DNA of 64,000 nucleotides, from IMG/VR virus record IMGVR_UViG_3300030102_005560, positions 1 through 64,000 of that record, one strand, 5' to 3'. A program made the translations under genes and the position numbers. How positions within the stretch are numbered: the stretch's first letter is position 1; the number at the start of each line of letters is the position of its first letter. This document shows, piece by piece, positions 9,611 to 18,550 of this stretch. The notes beneath the pieces are model-generated. The model searched no databases, had not been told where the DNA came from, and saw only the letters and a list, made by a program, of their open reading frames with translations. This DNA comes from a virus.

Positions 9611-10141
9611 ATGAGACCGATACCAAGCCCAGCCTCAGGTGAGGCATATGAATTGTTGAAGAGAGCCAAGAGCCTACTTGAGAAGGCTGATAAATTAGAA
9701 AAAGCCGACATGGGTGAGAAGGACAAGTATTGCATGAAGAATTTCGGCAAGAAATACTCCGAGTGCTCAGAAAAGCAAAAGGCACAATGCGATAGCAGTA
9801 TCAAGAAGGGCATGGGACTCTGCCCCGAGTGCGGCGAGAAGAAGATGGACATGGAGAAGGGAATGTGCATGAAAGCAGGATGTGGTTCGATGAAAGCCGA
9901 CATGAAGAAAGGCGAGCAGCACAAGATACAGACGTTCAACTTCAATCCAGAGACCACTCAATTCATGGTTGAGACTGGTGGAAATACCTACCACCAGCAG
10001 TACAGCACGAACAACAGTCTGCTGGAGTCCGAGGATGTCGCCAACAAGGGCGCATCCTCATCGAGTGTGAACTTGGTGTCCTTGAACAGAAATCAGAATC
10101 CACATGATAACCCTGCCCCCGGTCACCAGACAGAGGGATGA
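9611..10141 (+). CDS. Cys-rich (zinc-binding) hypothetical protein, 176 aa
   Basis: The N-terminal helix is Lys/Leu/Ala-rich. Cysteines follow in the pattern C-x10-C-x7-C, then CPECG and CMKAGC, consistent with one or two zinc sites at about residues 42-97. The C-terminal third is Asn/Ser/Gln-rich and probably flexible. The function is unknown. It lies in the head module directly after the scaffold-like gene, separated by a single base, and its TGA overlaps the ATG of the next small gene. Confidence 0.7.
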   Translation: MRPIPSPASGEAYELLKRAKSLLEKADKLEKADMGEKDKYCMKNFGKKYSECSEKQKAQCDSSIKKGMGLCPECGEKKMDMEKGMCMKAGCGSMKADMKKGEQHKIQTFNFNPETTQFMVETGGNTYHQQYSTNNSLLESEDVANKGASSSSVNLVSLNRNQNPHDNPAPGHQTEG

Positions 10142-10290
10142 ACGTGGGTTATGTGGCAGTAAGAAAGGCACCAGCCGTAATGGGCCCCTGCGCTAGGTGT
10201 GGTGCTAATGCGTACGAGGGTTGCAAAGTACCCGGTCATGAAGGACAGAGTCTGAGTGAATGTGCACAGTACGCACCGGCGATGGGGTGA
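10138..10290 (+). CDS. 50-residue Cys-rich mini-protein
   Basis: This short gene fills the space before the 1728-residue gene. From the ATG overlapping the previous stop it encodes 50 residues; an in-frame GTG at 10144 is an equally good start with better ribosome-site spacing. The N-terminus has VAVRKA, the signature also seen at 1186 and 3478. CARCG, GC and EC cysteines and one His suggest a single zinc site. The coding frame is supported by the conserved start signature, the tight overlap and the cysteine spacing. Function unknown. Confidence 0.6.
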   Translation: MNVGYVAVRKAPAVMGPCARCGANAYEGCKVPGHEGQSLSECAQYAPAMG

Positions 10291-10302
10291 GAAGGTGGTC
10301 AA

Positions 10303-13300
10303 GTGCGAGAGGATGGGCTAGAAGTTCTTGCAAGGAACAGAGCCGATTTACTCAAATCAATCACACAGGGCTACGATTACGAGCAAGAGGCTGGTCATTA
10401 CCTACTCTCCATCGAGAACATAATTCGCTCAGGTATAGACTACGAGGCCACCAATGACGACCTAGTTTGTCTCAAAGCCGCTACAGACATCCTGAAGCAG
10501 ACCCTCTCAGGACAGGAACTGATAGACTACCTAGAGCGCACCGAGCCTGATGTCGAGAGGACCATAAAACCGAGAGGCAGACCCTCTTCTTTTACAAGAA
10601 ACATCTCCAGACTCCTACCCCAGTACATGACTGACCATCATTACCAAGGGAGGATGACAGGTGGCCATGACACAGGCATGGCTCACGGTAAGTGGCCCGG
10701 AGCCAAACCTGACGAAGATGGCCACTATCCAATTCATCATCCCTTCCATGAGGATATACATCCTATGAGGATACAGAACACAGTGACTGGTAGACCCACG
10801 TACGAGTCTATGCTCTTCGAGAAGTACTTCGGCCACGATGACACACCATGGTGGGATGATGACTTCCATGAGAAAATGGCAGAGGCTCCTGAGGAGGAGT
10901 CCTTCGCCAAGCAAGCCATGAGAGTCGAGGATGCCCATGAGAAGCATCACAGAAAACTAGGCTCCCCGATATACCAAGGTGTAGACAGGGGTGGTGGCGA
11001 TATCGCATACTCCTTCCTCGGTGGTCCCAAGTCGAACAACGTCGACAGCCCCTATGACCACATGGAAACGACACGCATGAACGACTATGAGAGATGGAAG
11101 GAAGAGGAGGCCACTGATATGGCTGCTCTCGAGGAAAAATTCTCTGGATTGTCAGAGGAAAGCAAGGAGAGAGCCATGCAGATGCAGCACTTCAAGGACA
11201 GGATGGACAAGATGTCATTAGGTGGCACTACCACTACGAGTGTCGACCCGACTGAGGGAATGACCGACCAAGAGAGAGCAGACTTCGTCACTGAGTTCGG
11301 TCCAGAGGCAGCGGAGCCCTACCCCATGAAACATAGTCATTCCATGGGTTGGGACACTCTGAAGAAAGGCATGTACTTCCTGAAGCCAGAGGACCGAACC
11401 AAGATACTCCAGCATCTCGATGACAATGGGAGTGATGACCCCGAGCATCAGTTGGTCACCTTGTCTGATGGCAAGGAGTTCCCCATGACGAGACTCAAGA
11501 AGAACCTAGAGATGAACGCTGGACCTGAGAAGCACTGGTTCAGCAGGAGTCACGGGGCCTCAGCACCTAACGTGCCGAAGACCATCGAGTCCGAGACAGA
11601 CTCCAAGTTCAAAGGCTCGGAAGGGGGCATAGCATCCGCTCTCAGAAATGTCAGCGTGGATGACAAGACCAATGCCTATGACAATCTGCTCAATGGACTG
11701 ACTTCGCTCCTGAACCAAGGCGCTGACATGGATGACATCCATGAGATACCCAATCTCTTCACCCATGATGACTACGGTCGAAATAGATTGAAGTCATTCT
11801 TGGAGACCAACGAGTCACCAGCAAAGGCATTCAGGGACCATGCGAATAGTTCCAATGAGGCAGCGCTCAGTAGAGAGGGATTCCTCAGCCTCGCAGGGTA
11901 CGACAGCGAGTTGAATACTCTGGACAAGCATTCCACCCTACCTGATGAAATCTATGATGGGCCACTTCTGGGCAAGGATGTGGTCGAGCAGGTCCTATCC
12001 AAATACGACCAGAACGTATCACTGGGCATGCAATCCAAGGATATCAAGAACGCATACGGTTTCATAAGGTCAGGATTCAACGCACCCAGAGCAGCAGACC
12101 TACCAGATGGACACAAGGACCACTACATCACGATGGATGGCAAGATGAGGGGACTCAGCCATCTAGCAACCAAGTACTACGGTGACAGGGGTGGTCTAGG
12201 TAGGGACCCAGCAACCTATGGTGAGTTCATCCACAATCATCACAGATACGGTGAGGGTGAAGAATCCTCATTCATGACCAAGAAAGAAGGGGAACAATCA
12301 GTCACACCAAAACCAAGACCAGCAGAAGTAGGTGGAGCGGAGTTCGGTACCCCGGAAGGAGAGCAGTCGCTCCTCGGGGGCGTGAAGACGAGTATTCTGG
12401 AGCCAAGAACAGATACAGTGGGGCTGTACGGTGGGCTGCACATATCTCCCATCCTGCCCGGACAGAGGTCACCGATGAGCCCTTTGCAGATACTCAGTAG
12501 ATACGGTGTATCTAGGAGGGACATCGAAGGCAGTGACAAGGCGAGAAGCAGCCACAACAACTACACCGACGAACTCACCACACTCTTCCCTTCGGTGATG
12601 GGAAGCGTACACAACCAACTACCGACATCTGACACTCACTTCCAAGACATGAAGTTCGATAGGGAGACCGCTGCTGACTTCCAGCAGTTTCACCCCTATG
12701 CGGGAATAGGCTCAGAATCTAGGGGCGATGCTTCTCTCATGAACAGGACTGGTGCCGCGCATAGACTGGCCTTCGCTCTTGGTAGGTACAATGACCCACT
12801 CAATCCATCGAGCGAGTTTGTTCACACTTACCGAGACCTCTATGACGACCCGCAACTGGGACCAAGACCTACTCTTCACTCCGAGTTCCTACAGCATCTG
12901 GGAGACGCGAGAAAGGTAATCTCAGATACCGATAATCGTAGAGGCATGCTGTCAGAGATGAATGACATCATGGAGAGGATAGAGGACATCGAGTCCGGAA
13001 AGGTCCCTAGTAGTAGAAGGGATGCGGAACTGCAAATCCTGAGAGGTGACTTAGACAAACTAACAGCACAGGATGAGCAATACAGAATGGGACAGTTGGA
13101 TGTCAGAGACGTCCGCGGCAAGCAACTAAGCAGGGATTTCTCCGAGAAGTTGGATGCTGACAAGAGAGCAGTTGCTGAGTACGCCAAGACCAAACTACTG
13201 CCTATGTTGCTCAAGGAGAACCCTGATGCGTTCAACACAGGTGACCCAGTCACAGCCATGGCAAATGCGATGAGACTCGCTCATGACGCTAGTCGAGGAT

Positions 13301-15489
13301 TAATGGTAGATGGTGACCATGACCTCAGTACCTTCGGCTATCACGAGAAGGAGGAGACTAGGGATAGCCTAGAGCAGGCTCTGGAATCCAGAGGACAGAC
13401 ATCCCCTCACAAGAAACTCGCTATGGCTTTGAGGGACAAAGGCACAGAACTAACTCCTGATATGGGAGTAGAGCAAGCAAGACAGGCTCTAGGCCTACCT
13501 GATGATGAGTTCCATAACAAACAAGTCGAAGACACGCTAGGCACCTTGGTCGGTCCTACGAAGGCTGCTACCTTCGGGCAAGTCGCTACAATGGGTGAGG
13601 AACTCCATCCGAGGATAGACAACATGTTCTCGGAGTTCAAGGACATAGACGACTTCAGGGAGCACATCGATGGCTTTGAGGATATTCCTGCTAGAGATGT
13701 GAGAGGGTCTAAGGCCTTCAACACAAGCAACACGGCATATGGCTCCCTTGGTTTCCTTCGTCAATTGGCTAGGATGGGTGACATGACTGCATACGGTCTC
13801 GGCCATCAGGAGCATCCAACGCCTGAAAAGGACATCAACTCGACGACCAAGGAGAGGGAGAGACATAAGGCACTCTCCAGTCATATCTTCACATTCGACG
13901 AGGGACAATCCGGTCCCCTTGAGGAAGCCAGCGCTGGTAGTGTGACAAAACCAGTCCACGGTAGAATGACCGTGCCGATAAGACCAGTTCCCGAGATGGA
14001 GGGTAATGTAATCTCACCAATATACAACTCAGGCAGAATGGACTTCGGATATTCAATGTCACCTAGCATAGGTGTCGAGTATAATTCGAGGGGAAGCCCC
14101 ATGGTCGGTACCAACATGCCTAGTGATACCCTGTTGAACTCGGTCTCCATGCCTTGGATGAACTACGTATTCGGAGACGAGTGGACCCAAGACCTCTATT
14201 CACAACCGGGACTATCCCAGATATCAGGTCTACAAAGCAACCAGATGGCTGTGGACCCGGACACTGGAATGGCACCAATAGACGACTTCAATGCGATTGG
14301 CAAGATGCTCAAGGCGGAGTTGCCCAAGGAGATGCCACTGATAGACCCGCTTCACAGGATATTCGAAATCGATGACATGGAGGAACTACGCGGGTTCACT
14401 GGCGAGTGGGTCGTATCGAAGTATCACGAGGGTCAGAGGGTCAAGGTCAAGAAGAAGGGCAGCAGGATAGAAATCACCGATGAGGATGGCGAAAAAATCG
14501 GAGTAGACGATGACATGAGAGCAGCGCTCAGGAAGGTATGCCAGAGGGATTACGTAATCGACTGCACCATAGTGGATGATGACATTCATGTCAACGACAT
14601 TCTACTATACGATGACACGGACGTCACAGACCTCACTACCAGAGAGAGGGTCAAACTAATCAGAGGACAGTTCGACAGCCACGAGCCTGTGCATGTCCCA
14701 AGCCCTGAATCCATACGTGTCACAGACGAGGTAGGATTCGAGGAAGCGGTCAAGGACCTCGGTGGTGGTGGGCAGAAACTACTCCTGAGAGACGCCAAGT
14801 CTACTTACATGAAAGGCGAGGAGAGACATCCGAAGTGGGTTCTGCTTGCAAAAGCACAGGAGCAAGTCCACATACCATTCGCAATGGAGATGGACAGGGG
14901 GCATTTCATCCTCCATCTACCGGAGGACTTGGTGAAGTACGAGATAGTGGATGAGGAACCCGTCAACCCAATCGCAGCGATAGGCAGCATAACCAAGTCG
15001 GATTACTCATTGAGACTCGCTAACAGCCTAGAACCCTATTGGCGTCAAGGTTTCAAAGAACTCCTGAAAGAGGAGTTGGATAGGGCCGATTGGGATGAGG
15101 ACAAATCAAACGAGGGCATGACTGAGGAACGCGCCAAAAGAATAGAGCATCAGAGCGGTGGACTTCTCAAACCCAAGAAGGACAAGAACATGCTTCTCAA
15201 ACCGAAGGACACGCTGAAGGCTCTATTACTCATAGAGAAGGCTTTGGAGAAACTCGAGAAAGCAGGCAGTGGTCATTACCCCATGAGCGGTGGTAGGGCT
15301 CTTGGTATCGACGTAGGCTCGGATATAGCCAGCCCTCGAGGACCAACTTCGTTAACTTCGGAGCATGCGGTCCCAGATTGGGACATGAAAGAGAGGCCTG
15401 AGCAGGACCCAGAGAAACCCTCAGACTACCCCAAGAAACCCAAAGAAAAGAAGAAGAAGGAAGAGCAGTACGACGATTTAGAGGTATGA
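10303..15489 (+). CDS. Giant head-module protein with C-terminal degenerate DNA-ligase-like domain
   Basis: The product has 1728 residues from a GTG start with a gagaaggtgg ribosome site. Residues 1-1350 are charged, His/Asp/Met-rich and unrecognised, with several helical stretches. Residues about 1365-1520 read like the nucleotidyltransferase domain of ATP-dependent DNA ligases. SKYHEGQRV (1372-1380) is in the place of motif I, YVIDCTIV (1417-1424) of motif III, DILLYDDTDVTDL (1432-1444) of IIIa, and KLLLRD with KWVLLAK (1492-1517) of motifs IV/V. K1373 is one residue out of register with the usual KxDG, and the DGE of motif III is DCT, so the domain is probably catalytically dead. A Lys/Pro/Glu tail ends the protein. 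Position between portal and protease suggests a virion role. Confidence 0.8.
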   Translation: MREDGLEVLARNRADLLKSITQGYDYEQEAGHYLLSIENIIRSGIDYEATNDDLVCLKAATDILKQTLSGQELIDYLERTEPDVERTIKPRGRPSSFTRNISRLLPQYMTDHHYQGRMTGGHDTGMAHGKWPGAKPDEDGHYPIHHPFHEDIHPMRIQNTVTGRPTYESMLFEKYFGHDDTPWWDDDFHEKMAEAPEEESFAKQAMRVEDAHEKHHRKLGSPIYQGVDRGGGDIAYSFLGGPKSNNVDSPYDHMETTRMNDYERWKEEEATDMAALEEKFSGLSEESKERAMQMQHFKDRMDKMSLGGTTTTSVDPTEGMTDQERADFVTEFGPEAAEPYPMKHSHSMGWDTLKKGMYFLKPEDRTKILQHLDDNGSDDPEHQLVTLSDGKEFPMTRLKKNLEMNAGPEKHWFSRSHGASAPNVPKTIESETDSKFKGSEGGIASALRNVSVDDKTNAYDNLLNGLTSLLNQGADMDDIHEIPNLFTHDDYGRNRLKSFLETNESPAKAFRDHANSSNEAALSREGFLSLAGYDSELNTLDKHSTLPDEIYDGPLLGKDVVEQVLSKYDQNVSLGMQSKDIKNAYGFIRSGFNAPRAADLPDGHKDHYITMDGKMRGLSHLATKYYGDRGGLGRDPATYGEFIHNHHRYGEGEESSFMTKKEGEQSVTPKPRPAEVGGAEFGTPEGEQSLLGGVKTSILEPRTDTVGLYGGLHISPILPGQRSPMSPLQILSRYGVSRRDIEGSDKARSSHNNYTDELTTLFPSVMGSVHNQLPTSDTHFQDMKFDRETAADFQQFHPYAGIGSESRGDASLMNRTGAAHRLAFALGRYNDPLNPSSEFVHTYRDLYDDPQLGPRPTLHSEFLQHLGDARKVISDTDNRRGMLSEMNDIMERIEDIESGKVPSSRRDAELQILRGDLDKLTAQDEQYRMGQLDVRDVRGKQLSRDFSEKLDADKRAVAEYAKTKLLPMLLKENPDAFNTGDPVTAMANAMRLAHDASRGLMVDGDHDLSTFGYHEKEETRDSLEQALESRGQTSPHKKLAMALRDKGTELTPDMGVEQARQALGLPDDEFHNKQVEDTLGTLVGPTKAATFGQVATMGEELHPRIDNMFSEFKDIDDFREHIDGFEDIPARDVRGSKAFNTSNTAYGSLGFLRQLARMGDMTAYGLGHQEHPTPEKDINSTTKERERHKALSSHIFTFDEGQSGPLEEASAGSVTKPVHGRMTVPIRPVPEMEGNVISPIYNSGRMDFGYSMSPSIGVEYNSRGSPMVGTNMPSDTLLNSVSMPWMNYVFGDEWTQDLYSQPGLSQISGLQSNQMAVDPDTGMAPIDDFNAIGKMLKAELPKEMPLIDPLHRIFEIDDMEELRGFTGEWVVSKYHEGQRVKVKKKGSRIEITDEDGEKIGVDDDMRAALRKVCQRDYVIDCTIVDDDIHVNDILLYDDTDVTDLTTRERVKLIRGQFDSHEPVHVPSPESIRVTDEVGFEEAVKDLGGGGQKLLLRDAKSTYMKGEERHPKWVLLAKAQEQVHIPFAMEMDRGHFILHLPEDLVKYEIVDEEPVNPIAAIGSITKSDYSLRLANSLEPYWRQGFKELLKEELDRADWDEDKSNEGMTEERAKRIEHQSGGLLKPKKDKNMLLKPKDTLKALLLIEKALEKLEKAGSGHYPMSGGRALGIDVGSDIASPRGPTSLTSEHAVPDWDMKERPEQDPEKPSDYPKKPKEKKKKEEQYDDLEV

Positions 15490-15515
15490 AACCTTGCAGT
15501 TAGTTCTGCGAGCGG

Positions 15516-15523
15516 TATAAGTA
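15516..15523 (+). promoter_or_regulatory. TATA-like box for the protease-capsid genes
   Basis: TATAAGTA lies in the 58-base gap before the prohead protease, centred about 28 bases upstream of its GTG. The archaeal TATA-to-start distance of about 26-27 bases would place transcription initiation at or within two bases of the start codon. The protease has no clear ribosome site, unlike most genes here, so a leaderless mRNA is a consistent explanation. This would give the capsid genes their own promoter. Confidence 0.4.
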
Positions 15524-15547
15524 GTATGACAAACCAACGCAGGGCCA

Positions 15548-16957
15548 GTGGTCCTAAGTGAGCAACTCTACAGAGCAGACGAGTCGATTTCACTCCTCAA
15601 GGGTGGAAACGACCTCATTGTCGCTGGATATGCCAGTGTCGAGTTGGTTGACAAGCAGGGCGATATAATCACAAGGGGGGCATTGAAGGACGCATTTCAG
15701 AAGTTCATGGAAGACCCGAAATACAGAAACGTCCAACTAGCGCACTCAAATATACAGGTAGGAGAAGTAATTCCAAATTATACAGATGCAGAAGGGAGGT
15801 TGTGGAAGAGCGAAGTCGATGATGTCGGAATGTTTGTAGTAGTACAATTACGTAATGACATCGAGAAAGCCAAAGAAGTCTCAGCGGAAATACGCAAAGG
15901 CGGATTAAGGGGTTTCAGTATCGGCGGTCAGGCGTTCAAGAGAATGAGGAAATCGGACCCAAAGAGGGGCGACTACCAAGAAATCAGTAAACTTGAATTG
16001 CATGAGATAACAATTTGCGAAAAAGGAATTAACCCAGAAGCGACATTTAGTATTTTGAAGGAAGACAAAGGTGAAAAAATGACAGACGAAAACGATGACA
16101 TGATGAAACAGATGAGCGATGTGCTATCTCGTCTTGAGGGCAGGCTCGAATCCTTGGAGGGAGACTCCGTGGACAAGGGTGAAATGCCAGCAGGTCTGAA
16201 AGAGCACATGGCTGACAAGAAAGAAAGCAAAGATGACAAGGACGACAAGGAGAAAGCCTACATGAAGGGCGAAGACAAAGATGAGGACAAAGAAGACAAG
16301 AAAAAGTCTGAAGAGTTCTCTGACGTTATCTCCTCTGAGTACCTGAACTGGATGGAAGACACCCTGAAGAGCGGCGGAGTTGACATCGATGGTGCAAGAG
16401 CACACTTCGATGACCTCGAGAAAGCAAACCTAGGTTCTACCCCAGAGTCCATCGGAGACGGCGCTGACTACTTCGGTGGTCAAGTGAAAGGCCGAGCACA
16501 GGAAAACGGTGCTCCTTCCACTAACGCAGTCGCTCGAACAACCGGCAGCGGTGGCAAGAAAGACGTGAAGAAATCGGACTACTTGGACCCAGCACTGGTT
16601 AGTGACGCAGACGTAGAGGCCGCATACGAGGTCTACAAGGCTGCTGCACTAGAGCAGGACTACAGGGCTACCCTTGAGAAGCAATTCGCTTCCCGCTACG
16701 CAAGCGAGCGAGAAGAGGAAATCGCAAAGGCTGAGGCAGCAGCATACGATGCTCGCGGGCCTCTAGCAGAGATACAAAAATCGATTGAAGCGCTATCGGA
16801 GAGAATCGAGAGCGTCACTTCATCTCCAGAGGTTGGCGAGACCATCCAGAAGTCGGCTGAGGCACCATCGGTGACTGTGCCCTCTACTGAAGACCTCGCA
16901 TCAATGTCGTGGAGCGAAGTACACAACTTGGCAACGAGGGCCTTCAATCCGGAGTAA
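15548..16957 (+). CDS. HK97-type prohead protease fused to scaffold domain
   Basis: The N-terminal 170 residues match the HK97-family prohead protease (peptidase U35-type), which cleaves scaffold and capsid proteins during maturation. Visible signatures are GYASVELVDKQGD (residues 27-39), the catalytic His in AHSN (H66), the catalytic Ser in GFSIGG (S124), and LELHEI with E153 as the likely third residue. Residues about 178-469 are a Lys/Asp/Glu-rich linker and helical region typical of scaffolds, ending with SWSEVH (454-459). The start is GTG without a clear ribosome site. An internal ATG at M178 has a GGTG just upstream and could yield a free scaffold. The major capsid gene follows after 14 bases. 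Confidence 0.9.
   Translation: MVLSEQLYRADESISLLKGGNDLIVAGYASVELVDKQGDIITRGALKDAFQKFMEDPKYRNVQLAHSNIQVGEVIPNYTDAEGRLWKSEVDDVGMFVVVQLRNDIEKAKEVSAEIRKGGLRGFSIGGQAFKRMRKSDPKRGDYQEISKLELHEITICEKGINPEATFSILKEDKGEKMTDENDDMMKQMSDVLSRLEGRLESLEGDSVDKGEMPAGLKEHMADKKESKDDKDDKEKAYMKGEDKDEDKEDKKKSEEFSDVISSEYLNWMEDTLKSGGVDIDGARAHFDDLEKANLGSTPESIGDGADYFGGQVKGRAQENGAPSTNAVARTTGSGGKKDVKKSDYLDPALVSDADVEAAYEVYKAAALEQDYRATLEKQFASRYASEREEEIAKAEAAAYDARGPLAEIQKSIEALSERIESVTSSPEVGETIQKSAEAPSVTVPSTEDLASMSWSEVHNLATRAFNPE
16079..16957 (+). other. Possible internal in-frame start: separate scaffold protein
   Basis: The ATG at 16079 (M178 of the protease) follows aaaggtgaaaaa, a good ribosome site of the type used throughout this window. 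It falls exactly at the junction between the protease domain and the scaffold region. Initiation here would make a 292-residue scaffold without protease, as lambda does with C and Nu3. The DNA shows only the site; use of it is inferred. Confidence 0.35.
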
Positions 16958-16971
16958 AGAGGTGATTAAGA

Positions 16972-18108
16972 ATGGCAAGAGATTACGTACGCACAATAAC
17001 TGACATGGAGCGCTATTACTATGGCGCCGGGAACGCAATGGGCTACTCCTACTCTGGTAGCGAGTTGCTCAAGGCTGACAGCCCTATGCTGTCCACGACT
17101 GCTGGTACCTACCAAGCAATCTACGGGCGCAAGGTCTGGTCGCAACTGAACCAAGAGTTCAATGCATTCAGCATACTACCAAAGAGGCCTTGGGACCGCT
17201 CTGGATGGAGAGTCATCACTGACAAACCAAACGCAGGAGTCGTCCACGGTGGAGTCGCAGAGAACGCAACCCTACCTGAGACCGTAAAGCCAACTTTCCA
17301 GCACATCGCTGCAAAGCCAAAGACAATCGCACACACGTTCGATATGTCTGAGACGGCTATCTTCCTAGCAGACAGGGACGACGGATTGGGAGACATCCGA
17401 GCAGTCCTCAAGGAAGAGATGGGCAAGCACCACGCTGAGATGGTCAACAAGATGCTCTTGACTGACTGTGACACAGTAGCAGGAAACAACTTCGAGTCCT
17501 TAGACCGAATCACTGCAAGTGACGCAGCAATGAACACATCAGTTCACGTAAACGCAGCAGCAGACTTGGACATATACAGCATCGACAGAAGTGCTAACAC
17601 TTGGTCCGACGCGGAAGTCAACTGTGACTCAAGCGGAAACGACAGGACACTGTCCCTAGACCAACTGGACACTCTGTTCCAGCAAATCTGGGAGCGCGGT
17701 GGAAACCCCAAGGTTATGCTAACTGGATACGACACTCTGATGAGACTACAGCAACTACTACAGTCCCAGCAGAGATTCATGGAAGAGAAGAGAGTCACAC
17801 CAACCTACAACGGCGTGAAGGGTGTACCCGGTATGGAAGCCGGATTCATCGTAGCGACCTACAACGGTGTGCCAATCATCCCAACCAAGGACATGGATGA
17901 CGATGGAACTCTATCCAAGATTTACTACCTAGACACAGACTACCTTTACTTCAGCACTGCGATACCAACCCAGTACTTCGAGTCTGGTATCGAGACTGGC
18001 GACCCGTTCGCCATCAACAGGCTAGGTCAGGAAGGACTCTACAGAACGATGGGAGAAGTATGGACCACTTTCTTCGGAGCACAAGGGAGTATTCGTGACC
18101 TAAAGTGA
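16972..18108 (+). CDS. Major capsid protein, HK97 fold
   Basis: This 378-residue protein follows the protease, has a GAGGTGA ribosome site, and shows the layout of HK97-like capsid proteins. An N-terminal arm of about 40 residues is followed by a region with KVWSQLNQEFNAFSILPKR, a long spine-helix-like segment (about residues 130-165, with LKEEMGKHHAEMVNKMLL), and an A-domain. It ends with a DPFAINRLGQEG stretch common near the end of such proteins. It should form the icosahedral shell. The protease upstream may trim its N-terminal arm, although no long delta domain is present and the scaffold is instead fused to the protease. Confidence 0.9.
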   Translation: MARDYVRTITDMERYYYGAGNAMGYSYSGSELLKADSPMLSTTAGTYQAIYGRKVWSQLNQEFNAFSILPKRPWDRSGWRVITDKPNAGVVHGGVAENATLPETVKPTFQHIAAKPKTIAHTFDMSETAIFLADRDDGLGDIRAVLKEEMGKHHAEMVNKMLLTDCDTVAGNNFESLDRITASDAAMNTSVHVNAAADLDIYSIDRSANTWSDAEVNCDSSGNDRTLSLDQLDTLFQQIWERGGNPKVMLTGYDTLMRLQQLLQSQQRFMEEKRVTPTYNGVKGVPGMEAGFIVATYNGVPIIPTKDMDDDGTLSKIYYLDTDYLYFSTAIPTQYFESGIETGDPFAINRLGQEGLYRTMGEVWTTFFGAQGSIRDLK

Positions 18109-18143
18109 GGTTGCAAAGGAGAAAATAAAGAGGTGAAAAAGAT

Positions 18144-18539
18144 ATGGCAACAGAACTAACAGCAACAGCAGCAGGAAGCGCATCAGTGACACTATTGGGA
18201 GCATGGGAACTCAGAGCAGGTTCCATGGACACAACAGAATACCTTGACGGAGCAGCAGATGTATCGTACCCCGGTGGGGGTCCCGGTACCTTCAACGCAT
18301 CCAACACAGACGGAGCAAATGGATACGACCCAGCACCAAAGATGGCTCTACTAGAGGTCACCACGGCTAGTGGAACAGCCGCTGTGACACTAGCAGGTGG
18401 AATCTCATCCGTGCTTATGGTAATGTCCTCTCAGAATGACGGAACAGCCGCCGCTAACAAAGTGGCTTTCTCTGGTAAAGTAGTGACTGTCACTGGAGCA
18501 ACCGCCCAGAAGCACAACGTGCTGGTGATGTACAACTGA
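18144..18539 (+). CDS. Small Ala/Thr/Val-rich protein, candidate capsid decoration protein
   Basis: The 131-residue product is rich in Ala, Thr, Gly and Val with no cysteines, and looks all-beta. It follows the capsid gene by 35 bases and has a strong AGAGGTGA ribosome site, suggesting high expression. Decoration or cement proteins are often coded directly after the capsid gene with such composition, but I recognise no family motif. Confidence 0.7.
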   Translation: MATELTATAAGSASVTLLGAWELRAGSMDTTEYLDGAADVSYPGGGPGTFNASNTDGANGYDPAPKMALLEVTTASGTAAVTLAGGISSVLMVMSSQNDGTAAANKVAFSGKVVTVTGATAQKHNVLVMYN

Positions 18540-18550
18540 GGTGACTCTTC

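Noticed and set aside
14380-14860. Functional ATP-dependent DNA ligase
   Set aside because: The fold-like pattern is present, but the KxDG Lys register and the DGE motif are lost, and no OB-fold domain with motif VI follows.
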